From positions 1 through 36,390 of the forward strand of contig CAMYJD010000028.1 of the NCBI GenBank assembly GCA_947258655.1: DNA of 36,390 nucleotides, in the 5' to 3' direction. This stretch comes from an uncultured Gammaproteobacteria bacterium. Its GTDB lineage: Bacteria > Pseudomonadota > Gammaproteobacteria > JAADHQ01. The notes below the pieces were generated by a model. It did no database searches, was not told the DNA's origin, and was given only the letters and a program-made list of their open reading frames with translations. Positions 18,417 to 26,894 of the stretch are shown in pieces (the first letter of the stretch is position 1; every line of letters begins with the position of its first letter). The position numbers and the translations under genes were made by a program.

Positions 18417-18496
18417 TAATGAAAAAAATGCTAATATAGCCTCCCTCGGCATTGTCCGTCTGCATTATCTGAAATTTAATTACTGGAATTGTGTAA

Positions 18497-18883
18497 ATGA
18501 GATTGTTTTTTCGTCTATTCTTCAAAACCGTCCGTGCCATCCTTGGCCCGATAATGTTGTTCGGGGACTGGATTACTACTCCAAAAGGCATGCAACGGCC
18601 TGCAGAGCAGCAGAGCCTTGTGGACAGTGAAACAAAAGACCTTATTATTTATGAATTCAGGACCTGTCCATTTTGCATAAAGACCCGCCGCGCGATCAAA
18701 CGCCTGTCGCTGAATATCGAACGCCGCGATACGCAACATAATCCCGACCACCGCCAGCAATTACTGGAAGGCGGCGGCCAGATCAAGGTGCCTTGCCTGC
18801 GGATCGTCGACGCACAGGGTGCAGACACATGGATGTATGAATCCGATGATATTATCCAATACCTGCAGGAACGCTTTGCCTGA
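18497..18883 (+). CDS. Membrane-anchored glutaredoxin/GST-N domain protein
   Basis: The 128-residue product has a hydrophobic N-terminal stretch (residues 3-25) that may anchor it to the membrane. A thioredoxin-fold domain then starts near LIIYEFRTCPFC. The redox motif is CPFC at residues 57-60, and the cis-proline is in KVPC at 98-100. The C-terminal helix WMYESDDIIQYLQERF is typical of glutaredoxins that resemble GST N-terminal domains. It probably reduces disulfides or binds glutathione; a partner is not evident. It ends 11 bases before the next gene, so the two are likely co-transcribed. Confidence 0.85.
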   Translation: MRLFFRLFFKTVRAILGPIMLFGDWITTPKGMQRPAEQQSLVDSETKDLIIYEFRTCPFCIKTRRAIKRLSLNIERRDTQHNPDHRQQLLEGGGQIKVPCLRIVDAQGADTWMYESDDIIQYLQERFA

Positions 18884-18894
18884 CCGTTCAGGCA

Positions 18895-19977
18895 TTGTCG
18901 CCTGAAGTGGGCGCCCGATCATATGACACGCTGATTATTGGCCAGGGCCTTGCAGGCAGCCTGCTCGCCTGGCAGTTGATCAAACTGGGGCAGCGAGTCA
19001 TGGTCATTAATCGCGCGGACCCGTACTGCGCCTCGCGTATGGCCGCAGGGCTCATCAATCCGGTTACCGGAAAACGTCTGGTCCTGCCGGCACTGATTGA
19101 CAGGTTCCTGCCGCAGGCGCTGTCCCTGTACCGGGAACTCGAAGCAAATTTTTCTGAACGCTTTTATCATCCAATACCAATGACCCGCTTGTTCAGATCT
19201 GCAGACGAAATCAGTGCCTGGGAAAAACGTATCAAAGACCCGAATTACCAACCTTACCTGAAAACGGACACCACAGTGGACTTGCCCGCGGGCATTCATG
19301 CGCCACTCGGTGGTTTCCAGCAACTACAGACAGGCTACCTCGATACGCTTGCACTGCTGAACAAACTCGATGACTATTTCATCCAACATGATGCATGCCT
19401 GCGCAGGACAGTGGACTATAGGGACATCCGCATTGAAAGCGACGCCGTGTATGTGCAGGAACTGTCCGCACAAAGGCTGATTTTTTGCGAGGGCTATCGC
19501 GCCATCAACAATCCGTGGTTTGAGTGGCTGCCGTTCAAGCCTGCCAAGGGGGAAATCCTTACTGTCACTATCGCACGGCCTGAAATCAAAGAGATTATAA
19601 ATGCAGGCAGATGGCTGCTGCCTGTTGGCAATGGCCTGTACCGCTTCGGCGCCACCTATGAATGGCAGGCATTGGACGAACATGCGACCGACACGGCCAG
19701 GCAGTCATTGTTGCAGTCACTGCATGAATTGCTCGACGCAAATAACGATGCAGAAGTTATCCGTCATCAGGCCGGCGTGCGTCCCTGCACAAAGGATACA
19801 ATGCCATTTATCGGCCTGCATCCACAGCTACCACGTCTGGGTATTTTTAATGGCTTTGGCTCGAAGGGATCATTAATGATCCCGTATTACGCCAAACTAT
19901 TTGGTGCTCACTTGCAAGACAGCAAGGCTGAATTTAGCGAGGCCGATATCAGGCGTTACCAGACTGATGACAACTAA
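18895..19977 (+). CDS. FAD-dependent oxidoreductase, DAO family (MnmL/MnmC(o)-like)
   Basis: The 360-residue protein has the FAD motif TLIIGQGLAGSLLAWQL (glycines 16, 18 and 21), then SRMAAGLINPVTGKRL, and ends with the DAO-family block HQAGVRPCTKDTMPFIG and GFGSKGSLMIPYYAKL. The DAO fold includes the oxidase half of MnmC and B. subtilis MnmL (YurR), which convert cmnm5(s2)U34 of tRNA to nm5(s2)U34. The next gene overlaps this stop by 11 bases and encodes an MnmM-type methyltransferase that would complete mnm5 formation. This link is inferred from context. The start is uncertain: TTG 18895 has AGG too close, and a GTG lies at 18907. A generic amine or amino-acid oxidase remains possible. Confidence 0.72.
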   Translation: MSPEVGARSYDTLIIGQGLAGSLLAWQLIKLGQRVMVINRADPYCASRMAAGLINPVTGKRLVLPALIDRFLPQALSLYRELEANFSERFYHPIPMTRLFRSADEISAWEKRIKDPNYQPYLKTDTTVDLPAGIHAPLGGFQQLQTGYLDTLALLNKLDDYFIQHDACLRRTVDYRDIRIESDAVYVQELSAQRLIFCEGYRAINNPWFEWLPFKPAKGEILTVTIARPEIKEIINAGRWLLPVGNGLYRFGATYEWQALDEHATDTARQSLLQSLHELLDANNDAEVIRHQAGVRPCTKDTMPFIGLHPQLPRLGIFNGFGSKGSLMIPYYAKLFGAHLQDSKAEFSEADIRRYQTDDN

Positions 19978-20551
19978 AACGACACTAACGACACGTGCAC
20001 ATGAGCTGGTCAGGGAACATCTGTCCAGCGGCGATATTGCAATCGACGCCACGGTCGGCAATGGCCACGACACGTTGTTCCTGGCCCAGGCCGTCGGCCC
20101 CGAGGGTAAGGTCTATGGTTTCGATATCCAGCAGCATGCATTGGATAGCTGCTATCGCCGCCTGCTAGAACACAAGGCCGACAAACAGGTGTCGCTCTAC
20201 CACGCCGGGCATGAGACCCTGCCGATCGTGATTCCCGCAACGCTGCACGATGGCAGGATAAAGGCCGTAATGTTCAATCTCGGTTATCTACCTGGTGGTG
20301 ACAAACAGCGCACCACACAAATCAGCACAACGTTAAGCGCACTGGATTCAGCACTACGCATGCTGAGCAAGAACGGTATTATCACGGTCCTCGCCTATAC
20401 CGGCCACCCGGGCGGCAAACAAGAGGCCGAATCGGTCGCGGCATGGGCAGCAACGCTTGATCCTCATATCTTCAATATCAGGGTTGAAAAAAACTCACAC
20501 AGTCAACGACCATCACCGGAACTGATCGCTATCAACAAACTGCCACCATAG
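19967..20551 (+). CDS. mnmM: tRNA nm5U34 methyltransferase MnmM (YtqB family)
   Basis: This 194-residue class I methyltransferase has the SAM-binding segment DATVGNGHDTLFLA (residues 27-40), an acidic strand-2 end in YGFDIQ, and the family block FNLGYLPGGDKQRTT (103-117), followed by YTGHPGGKQE. B. subtilis YtqB, shown to be MnmM, has the same blocks and the same length. MnmM methylates 5-aminomethyl-2-thiouridine at tRNA position 34. The start at ATG 19967 fits the family and overlaps the oxidoreductase stop by 11 bases, so translational coupling is likely. An earlier in-frame ATG (19901) lies deep inside the upstream gene. Confidence 0.9.
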   Translation: MTTKTTLTTRAHELVREHLSSGDIAIDATVGNGHDTLFLAQAVGPEGKVYGFDIQQHALDSCYRRLLEHKADKQVSLYHAGHETLPIVIPATLHDGRIKAVMFNLGYLPGGDKQRTTQISTTLSALDSALRMLSKNGIITVLAYTGHPGGKQEAESVAAWAATLDPHIFNIRVEKNSHSQRPSPELIAINKLPP

Positions 20552-20589
20552 TTTAGATGCAGCAAATCCAGGTCAGAGGGTAATAGAGT

Positions 20590-20665
20590 CCGACATTGAT
20601 AACGGAGGTAGCGAAGCAATCTTTGTGTATTGGAGTGAAAAAGACTGAGATTACTGCGCCAACAC
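20590..20665. repeat. Decayed copy of the GAAGCAATCT-type interspersed repeat
   Basis: CGACATTGATAACGGAGGTAG followed by CGAAGCAATCTTTG, and then GAGATTACTGCGCC further right, resembles the repeat at 15719-15870 and its widespread relatives. The ends are no longer good inverted repeats. It sits just downstream of mnmM. Confidence 0.45.
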
Positions 20666-20751
20666 TCACTATGCCTGAAGTCTTTACCTTTACTGATCAA
20701 GCAAACCTTATTGTTATCTGGCACGGATTTCCATGGCGCATAGATTTCGTA

Positions 20752-21141
20752 CTAGGTGACATATGAATAAATAACCATAGCCACGACATAAAGAAATGGA
20801 GATAGCAGAGCAATTCCAAGAATTGAAACAAGCGCTATATATTGCCTGATCTGTGCCGGCGATAATTCCCCTGATGCTTTACCTACAAGGGTTTTCAATG
20901 TGTAATTGTACCTATTTTCCCACACCTCCCAATACAATATATATGCGACAAATAGCACGGGTATGTAAATGGATGGCGGCCTGGATAGTATTTCGTAATG
21001 GAACAGGAAAAAAGAAATACTGAAAAGAACGGATACGATTTCACCTGATACGTAATACACAGCCTTCCTGTGATTCATGTAAATCGTACCGATACCCGCC
21101 AGAATAATAAATGCACAGTATATATAAGCCCAGATTGGCAT
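20752..21141 (-). CDS. Predicted inner-membrane protein of unknown function, 129 residues
   Basis: I do not recognise this protein. It has about four hydrophobic segments (roughly residues 5-20, 32-47, 57-73 and 102-126) joined by short loops, one of which carries NRYNYTLKTLVGKASGELSPAQ. The ATG at 21141 has GGAG 6 bases upstream, a good start signal. It follows another unknown membrane-protein gene on the same strand with about 70 bases between, so they may be co-transcribed. No catalytic motif is apparent. Confidence 0.65.
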   Translation of the reverse strand: MPIWAYIYCAFIILAGIGTIYMNHRKAVYYVSGEIVSVLFSISFFLFHYEILSRPPSIYIPVLFVAYILYWEVWENRYNYTLKTLVGKASGELSPAQIRQYIALVSILGIALLSPFLYVVAMVIYSYVT

Positions 21142-21213
21142 ATTAGCTCCAGCGCTTCAATTGTAACGGTTAACCGGCATATCGTCTGTTCGGCAACCTG
21201 GATTGAATTTTCA

Positions 21214-21849
21214 TCACTCGGCTCGTAAATTCCAGTCGATTGTCAGCGGTACTAAATACTCCAGCGGCGTATCACGTGCAATTGAACGCGAGTAGCTCGC
21301 CGAATAACCCTTCTCTATCATACCCGCTACGACTGATTCCTTGATCAGTTTTGTAGTTTCCGTCACTATGACGGCATCACCGTCCTGCGTGGCCTGCTCA
21401 TGAGTAGCCAACAACTCCCTGAACGAATCAGCATCAATGGGACGGCTGTTCTCATTTTGCAGGACAAACGGCACGATAACTAGCACTAAAATACCCGGCA
21501 CGAATGGCACAAGTTGTGAGGCCATAGACTTTCTCAGATTCAGGTACAGGAAAACAATTACAAGTAACAGACAGACAGTGCCGAGAAAATAATTTGTTAT
21601 CTCCATCTGGTGCGTGACCCAGGACAACGCAAGCAACCCCCCGACAGACAAGGCCTGAAGTACCAGCCAGAATTGTTGTTTACCTCTGCATGGCACAAAT
21701 GGCAGCGAGCAAAGCAACAACAGGAATGGTACCGGCGTACCCACAATTAAACCCCAGCTCAGAAGTGGCATGTGGCTGCTGCTTACATACCAAATCAGCG
21801 TAAGCAGAAATACAAATACGATCAGGAGGACATTCAGAGTTAACAGCAA
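21214..21849 (-). CDS. Predicted membrane protein with soluble C-terminal domain, 211 residues
   Basis: I do not recognise this protein. Five or so hydrophobic segments fill the first 130 residues. The last 80 residues are soluble and charged, with RPIDADSFRELLATHEQATQDGDA and a terminal segment ending LTIDWNLRAE. The start is weak: TTG 21849 has no Shine-Dalgarno, and the next ATG (M27) would remove the first membrane segment. An in-frame stop lies 11 codons upstream of the TTG. It is transcribed towards the smaller membrane-protein gene. Confidence 0.5.
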   Translation of the reverse strand: MLLTLNVLLIVFVFLLTLIWYVSSSHMPLLSWGLIVGTPVPFLLLLCSLPFVPCRGKQQFWLVLQALSVGGLLALSWVTHQMEITNYFLGTVCLLLVIVFLYLNLRKSMASQLVPFVPGILVLVIVPFVLQNENSRPIDADSFRELLATHEQATQDGDAVIVTETTKLIKESVVAGMIEKGYSASYSRSIARDTPLEYLVPLTIDWNLRAE

Positions 21850-22072
21850 TGCTCGCGTGAGTGCTTTCCAAGCAGCAGCTTATGTCGAGAATGGTCGAGA
21901 TACGGGCTTGTCGTCGGCTGCAGTTGTGCGTCAGCCCGGCAAGCGGCTAAGCGCTCGCTGTATATAATGTTTGTTTGATGATGCATAATTCTCCATTGCG
22001 CTACTGTTTTGCTCTATCCCTATTGATTTTCACAGATATCTTGTCACTTACATAAATACTTGTCGAAGCATC

Positions 22073-23959
22073 CTATTGCATGGCATCAAGCGCTTCACTG
22101 GCCTGCAGCCATTGTTCTTCGACATCCTCCAATGCCTGCTCCAGATATGATTGCCTTTGCAATATTTCTTTTAGCCTATCTTTATTCTGCTCTTCATAAA
22201 TATCGCTTTCGGCCAACAGCGCGTGTACCTGCAGTTTTTCGTCGTTAAAGGTTTGCAACTGTTTTTCCAGTTTGCGGATTTTATTCTGCAGTGGGCGCAA
22301 TTGCTCGCGCCTCGCCGCAGCATGTTGACGTTGCTGTTTTTTAGTTGCCACCGAGGTCTGCGCGGGTGCGGATGCATCCAGGTCTTTTCGTATTTGTTCC
22401 TTGACCCAGCGGCGGTAATCATCGAGATCGCCATCGAATGGCCCAACCGCAGCGTCTGCAACCAACAATAGTGTATCGGCAACGCTACGCAACAAGTGGC
22501 GGTCATGCGAGACTACGATCAATGCACCCTCAAATTCCTGCAACGCCGTGGTCAGGGCCAGACGCATTTCCAGATCGAGATGGTTGGTCGGTTCGTCCAG
22601 CAACAACAGATTCGGGCGCTGATAGACAATCATTGCCAGTACCAGGCGCGCCTTTTCGCCTCCGGAAAAGGGGGCTACGGGTGACGTGGCCATATCGCCC
22701 TGAAATGCAAACCCGCCGAGAAAATTACGTAGCTGCTGTTCGGTTGCCTGTGGATCGATACGTTGCAGGTGCAATAACGGACTGGCCTCGCCATCGAGTT
22801 GCTCCAGCTGGTGCTGGGCAAAATACCCGACATTAATTCCCTTGGCAGGGATACACTTGCCATCGACTGGCTGCATTGCTCCGGCTAGCAACTTGATCAA
22901 CGTCGACTTGCCTGCACCATTGTGCCCAAGCAGGCCGATACGATCGCCCTCCACAATATTCAGATTGATGTCATTCAGTATCACACTGTCATTGTATGCG
23001 GCAGCGGCATGCTGCAGGCGCAGTATCGGATTCGGCAGTTGATCGGGGCGATCGAAATGAAATTCAAACGGTGAATCGACATGCGCCTGGCTGATCAGGG
23101 TCATTCTTTCCAACGCCTTGAGACGGCTCTGCGCCTGACGCGCCTTGGTCGCCTTGGCGCGGAAACGCTCGACAAAGCCCTGCATATGTTTGATCTCGCG
23201 CTGTTGCTTCAGGTACTGCGCCTGTTGATGCGCGAGCTGTTCGGCCCGTTGCGCCTCGAAGTCCGAGTAACTGCCGGTATAGAGGGTCAGCGAGCGGTTT
23301 TCGACATGGGCGATGTGGGTCACGACCCGATCAAGGAAGTCGCGATCATGGGAGATCAGTAGCAACATACCCGGGTACTGACGCAGCCAGTCCTCCAACC
23401 AGATCACCGTTTCCAGATCGAGGTGGTTGGTTGGCTCATCCAACAGCAACAGGTCTGATCGACACATCAGGGCCTGGGCGAGGTTCAGACGCATACGCCA
23501 GCCACCGGAAAAACTGCTGACCGGCAGCTGTTCCTGCGCCGCGCTGAAGCCAAGCCCATGTAACAGGCGCGCCGCACGACTATCGGCGCTATATCCGTCG
23601 ATGGTCTCCAGATCTGACAGCAGATGTGCCAGTTGCTGACCATCACCATGCTGCTGCGCCTGCTCTATGCTTTTTTCCAATTCACGTAGTGCGGTGTCAC
23701 CATCCTTGACATACTCGAGCGCAGGCATGTCGACTGCCGGCGTCTCCTGGGCGACATGTGCGATAACCGTACCCGCTGTTAGCGAGAAATCGCCACTATC
23801 GGCCTGTAGCTCACTGCGGATCAATGCAAACAGGCTGGACTTGCCTACGCCATTGGCGCCGGTTATGCCAATCCGTTGCCCCGCATGGAAAATAACCGTC
23901 ACATCATGTAACAGCTCACGAATTCCACGACGCAGGGAAAGGTTTTTAAAGCTCAACAT
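22073..23959 (-). CDS. yheS: ABC-F family ATPase YheS
   Basis: This 628-residue twin ATPase matches YheS in length and motifs. The first cassette starts MLSFKNLSLRRGIREL, with GANGVGKSS, FSGGWRMRLNLAQAL and [10 protein letters not shown]. The linker carries GFVERFRAKATKARQAQSRLK. The second cassette has GHNGAGKST, FSGGEKARLVLAMIV and [11 protein letters not shown] long C-terminal coiled coil (about 540-628) with paired charged helices follows, as in other YheS proteins. ABC-F proteins bind the ribosomal E site and ease stalled translation; the YheS role is not fully defined. It starts 8 bases after hspQ ends, so it is probably co-transcribed with it. Confidence 0.94.
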   Translation of the reverse strand: MLSFKNLSLRRGIRELLHDVTVIFHAGQRIGITGANGVGKSSLFALIRSELQADSGDFSLTAGTVIAHVAQETPAVDMPALEYVKDGDTALRELEKSIEQAQQHGDGQQLAHLLSDLETIDGYSADSRAARLLHGLGFSAAQEQLPVSSFSGGWRMRLNLAQALMCRSDLLLLDEPTNHLDLETVIWLEDWLRQYPGMLLLISHDRDFLDRVVTHIAHVENRSLTLYTGSYSDFEAQRAEQLAHQQAQYLKQQREIKHMQGFVERFRAKATKARQAQSRLKALERMTLISQAHVDSPFEFHFDRPDQLPNPILRLQHAAAAYNDSVILNDINLNIVEGDRIGLLGHNGAGKSTLIKLLAGAMQPVDGKCIPAKGINVGYFAQHQLEQLDGEASPLLHLQRIDPQATEQQLRNFLGGFAFQGDMATSPVAPFSGGEKARLVLAMIVYQRPNLLLLDEPTNHLDLEMRLALTTALQEFEGALIVVSHDRHLLRSVADTLLLVADAAVGPFDGDLDDYRRWVKEQIRKDLDASAPAQTSVATKKQQRQHAAARREQLRPLQNKIRKLEKQLQTFNDEKLQVHALLAESDIYEEQNKDRLKEILQRQSYLEQALEDVEEQWLQASEALDAMQ

Positions 23960-23967
23960 GGAAATAT

Positions 23968-24282
23968 TTACATTGCGACCTGTCTGGGAATATACATCTC
24001 GCCACGGTATGCGCTAAAATATTTATCAATATCGGGATGATGTATTTCCGACATATTGACAGAAGCAGCCAGATGACGCTCGGCAACATAGGTGGTATGG
24101 GTAGCATTATCCACCAGCACATGATACCAGGGCCTGTCTTTCGGCGGACGTGAACGGGCAACCTGCTGGTACCATTCCTCCGACAGGGAAAAAACAGGAT
24201 CGACTTCAAATATGACACCGCGGTAATCAAACCGGGTGTGCTCGACTATTTGGCCGATATGAAATTTTGCCTGCTGAATCAT
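23968..24282 (-). CDS. hspQ: Heat-shock protein HspQ (YccV)
   Basis: The 104-residue protein begins with KFHIGQIVEHTRFDYRGVIFEVDPVFSLSEEWY, the HspQ signature (E. coli: [30 protein letters not shown]). The central PWYHVLVDNATHTTYVAERHL is also conserved. HspQ is a hemimethylated-DNA-binding-like fold protein that promotes Lon-dependent proteolysis and responds to heat in enterobacteria. AGGG lies about 9 bases before the ATG. It heads a unit with yheS and is divergent from selO, with only 44 bases between the two starts, so their promoters must overlap with the genes or each other. Confidence 0.93.
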   Translation of the reverse strand: MIQQAKFHIGQIVEHTRFDYRGVIFEVDPVFSLSEEWYQQVARSRPPKDRPWYHVLVDNATHTTYVAERHLAASVNMSEIHHPDIDKYFSAYRGEMYIPRQVAM

Positions 24283-24326
24283 CTGCTCATCGCCCTGCTG
24301 TAAACACTAACCTGATTGTCTCATAT

Positions 24327-25814
24327 ATGAAGAAAATCGAACAACTGAAGTTTAACAACACCTATGCCGGTCTGCCGGATGGCTTTTTCAGTCATGTCAG
24401 GCCGACACCACTCGGCGGTGCCCACCTGATCAGTGTCAACCCGGCCGTGGCCGAACTGCTGGAGCTGGACATATCGGATCTGCATCAAAGCGACCGTCTC
24501 GCTATGCTGTGCGGACAGACTGTGCTCGATGACATGCAGCCGATCGCGCAATGCTATGCCGGACATCAATTCGGCTCCTTTGTCCCGCGTCTCGGTGACG
24601 GGCGCGCAATCATGCTGGGGGAAATACAGACCAGTCAGTATGGCAAATGGGACCTGCAGATAAAAGGTAGCGGCCTGACACCCTATTCACGTGACGGCGA
24701 TGGCCGCGCCGTACTGCGCTCGACGATTCGCGAATACCTGTGCAGTGAGGCCATGCATGGACTCGGTATACCGACCACTCGCGCCCTATGCATGATCGGC
24801 AGTGACGAGGAAGTCTACCGCGAACAGATAGAAAAAGGCGCGATGTTATTACGCACAGCACCGTCTCATGTACGCTTCGGTACCTTTGAATATTTTTATT
24901 ACAGCAACCGCCATGAAGAAATCGGCCTGTTGATGGATTATGTCATCCGCCATCACTACCCCGAACTGCAGGATGCAGAGAATCCCGCCCTGGAGCTTCT
25001 GCGCGTGATCATCGACCGTACCGCCAGCATGATCGCACAGTGGCAGGCCGTCGGCTTTGCCCATGGCGTCATGAACACCGACAACATGTCCGTACTCGGC
25101 CTGACCATGGATTATGGCCCTTTCGGTTTCCTCGATGCCTACGACCCCGGCTTTATCTGCAACCATTCCGACTATCACGGGCGTTATGCCTTTGACCAGC
25201 AACCGAATATCGGCCTGTTTAACCTGAGTTGTCTGGCCCAGGCGCTACTGCCAGCCTTCGGCACAGATGTGGATACCGCCGTCAATGCAGCCAAACAGGC
25301 CCTGGAAGAATATCAGTCAAAATATACACACTATTATGCCCGCCTTATGCGTGCCAAACTCGGCCTGCAAAGCCGGCATGATGATGACCAGGCAATCCTG
25401 CAGGCATTACTGGACCTGATGGCGGAAGACGGCGTGGACTATACGATCCTGTTCCGCAGGCTATGCGATTTTTCGACACAGGACTCCTCTGGCAATCATC
25501 CGCTACGCGACCTGTTTATCCACCGGGACAGGTTTGATCAATGGGCACAGCGATATGCACAGAGACTATCCATTGAAGAGAACAGTGATTCACAACGTCG
25601 GACCGTCATGAGCCGCGTCAATCCGGTTTTTATTTTACGCAATTATATGGCAGAGACGGCCATCCGCCAGGCACAGCTTGAACAGGATTATAGTGAAATC
25701 GACCGCATGCTGAATTTATTGCAGGATCCGTTTACCGAACAAGCCGATTATGCACATTATGCCGGCTTTCCACCCGATTGGTCACAACAGATCTCGGTCA
25801 GTTGTTCGTCCTGA
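24327..25814 (+). CDS. selO: Protein adenylyltransferase SelO (YdiU)
   Basis: At 495 residues this is a typical bacterial SelO, a pseudokinase that transfers AMP from ATP to hydroxyl side chains of proteins in redox stress. Visible family blocks are RLGDGRAIMLGEI, KGSGLTPYSRDGDGRAVLRSTIREYL, RFGTFEYF and GFAHGVMNTDNMSVLGLTMDYGPFGFLD, which holds the metal- and nucleotide-binding residues. The protein ends SCSS, placing a cysteine at the C-terminal position where eukaryotic homologues carry selenocysteine. I start at ATG 24327 (MKKIEQLKFNN); the longer frame from 24267 runs into hspQ. Confidence 0.96.
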   Translation: MKKIEQLKFNNTYAGLPDGFFSHVRPTPLGGAHLISVNPAVAELLELDISDLHQSDRLAMLCGQTVLDDMQPIAQCYAGHQFGSFVPRLGDGRAIMLGEIQTSQYGKWDLQIKGSGLTPYSRDGDGRAVLRSTIREYLCSEAMHGLGIPTTRALCMIGSDEEVYREQIEKGAMLLRTAPSHVRFGTFEYFYYSNRHEEIGLLMDYVIRHHYPELQDAENPALELLRVIIDRTASMIAQWQAVGFAHGVMNTDNMSVLGLTMDYGPFGFLDAYDPGFICNHSDYHGRYAFDQQPNIGLFNLSCLAQALLPAFGTDVDTAVNAAKQALEEYQSKYTHYYARLMRAKLGLQSRHDDDQAILQALLDLMAEDGVDYTILFRRLCDFSTQDSSGNHPLRDLFIHRDRFDQWAQRYAQRLSIEENSDSQRRTVMSRVNPVFILRNYMAETAIRQAQLEQDYSEIDRMLNLLQDPFTEQADYAHYAGFPPDWSQQISVSCSS

Positions 25815-25857
25815 TGTCGTCAGCCCCAGGCACCGGGATGCGAAAAGGCGCTGAAAA

Positions 25858-25965
25858 CTAAATACCCGGTATGCCGATAGGACCCGGCATGTCAGGAATA
25901 ACGGTACAGGCTGCTACCAGACAAGCGCTTAACACCACGCCGATTGTTCTAACGAAATTTTTCAT
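25858..25965 (-). CDS. Very small lipoprotein, 35 residues
   Basis: This gene encodes MKNFVRTIGVV, a hydrophobic stretch, and the lipobox LVAAC with the lipidated cysteine at residue 20. The mature peptide would be only 16 residues (CTVIPDMPGPIGIPGI), with collagen-like PGP and IPG steps. The start is well supported by GGGGAG about 9 bases before the ATG. It is convergent with selO. Tiny proline- and glycine-containing lipoproteins with this layout are common in proteobacteria, some acting as entericidin-like or envelope-stress peptides, but I cannot assign a role. Confidence 0.75.
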   Translation of the reverse strand: MKNFVRTIGVVLSACLVAACTVIPDMPGPIGIPGI

Positions 25966-26381
25966 AACTACACTCCCCTGAGTTTACTACTTGACATCGA
26001 CACATCTGACAACTGCTCAAATGTTTCAACATTCCACAATAACGACTGAGGTTCGCCTGGATAAAATAGCTATGCTCAGTCGCCAACAACCAATTCCTGG
26101 CGATTTGTTAAACGATCAATCATGGACATAGACAATCATCCGGTATCTGCCCTGCCATAACATTAACGACCTGTGACAGGTTGATATTAAATATCTGGAT
26201 GATACAGGGATCATCATAGCGGGCAACTCAATACAAATAGTTCAATCGGTCTATTAATGACAACCTGTCCTTGCCCCCATTGATAAATCCCGGATAACGT
26301 GCTCTCCGCTGTCTTGTCAGCATAGTCGTCAGTATACATAGAGATAATTGCGTGAAACTGCGATGATTCAGCTTAATGCTA
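25966..26381. other. Gene-free region upstream of the small lipoprotein
   Basis: No reading frame here is convincing. The left end must hold the promoter of the lipoprotein gene. The composition becomes AT-richer towards the DnaA-box element at 26382. Confidence 0.5.
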
Positions 26382-26640
26382 TTTATTCAGTTATTTTCCT
26401 AAGTAATTGATGTTATTAGATGTCATTGATTATCCACATTCGCTGTGGATAACATTGTGGATATACTGGTAAAAATAGCCTGGAAGCCGCATTCTTACAG
26501 AACCTGGCTTAGATTGCCTAATTATTACTCAAATGTAATAATCATTTATAATCAATATGTTATATATCCTTACGATTTTATATAATATTTACCGAACATG
26601 AATCAGGCCAGTATCGTCGATATTATTTTGTTGTGCATAA
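26382..26640. repeat. Noncoding element copy B with four DnaA-box-like 9-mers
   Basis: This is the second copy of the element at 5628-5887. The first block (33 bases ending TAAGTAATTGATGTT) matches copy A at 30 of 33 positions, and the box region matches at 28 of 32. Boxes are TTATCCACA (26430-26438) and TGTGGATAA (26444-26452), a perfect 9-bp inverted pair, then TGTGGATAT (26456-26464) and TGTGCATAA (26632-26640). The distance from box 3 to box 4 is 176 bases, against 177 in copy A. Between them is an AT-rich stretch with the shared word TGTAATA, which could unwind easily. Confidence 0.7.
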
Positions 26641-26894
26641 ATATAACGAGATAGCCCGGAAAACAGACCATATTGGCTCATCGGGACATGCCAGGAATTA
26701 TATTTTAGTTAGATCACAAGGATTGACCCGCCCCTGTTGGCGTGATTTTTATTGGTGACAGTGGAAAATGCGCCAGTGCCGAAGATAAACAGGCTTTTTT
26801 TGCAATAAAGGAGCATAGGGACTTTAATAAACATCTATTAATCAGTAACTTGAAGCATAATCTCCAGGCCGACTCGCATCTGAAATCAATAATA
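26641..26894. other. Gene-free region downstream of the CDF transporter gene
   Basis: A 63-codon plus-strand frame from 26742 overlaps the end of the transporter gene and has no recognisable features, so I do not call it. No terminator with a clear hairpin and T run is visible. Confidence 0.4.
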
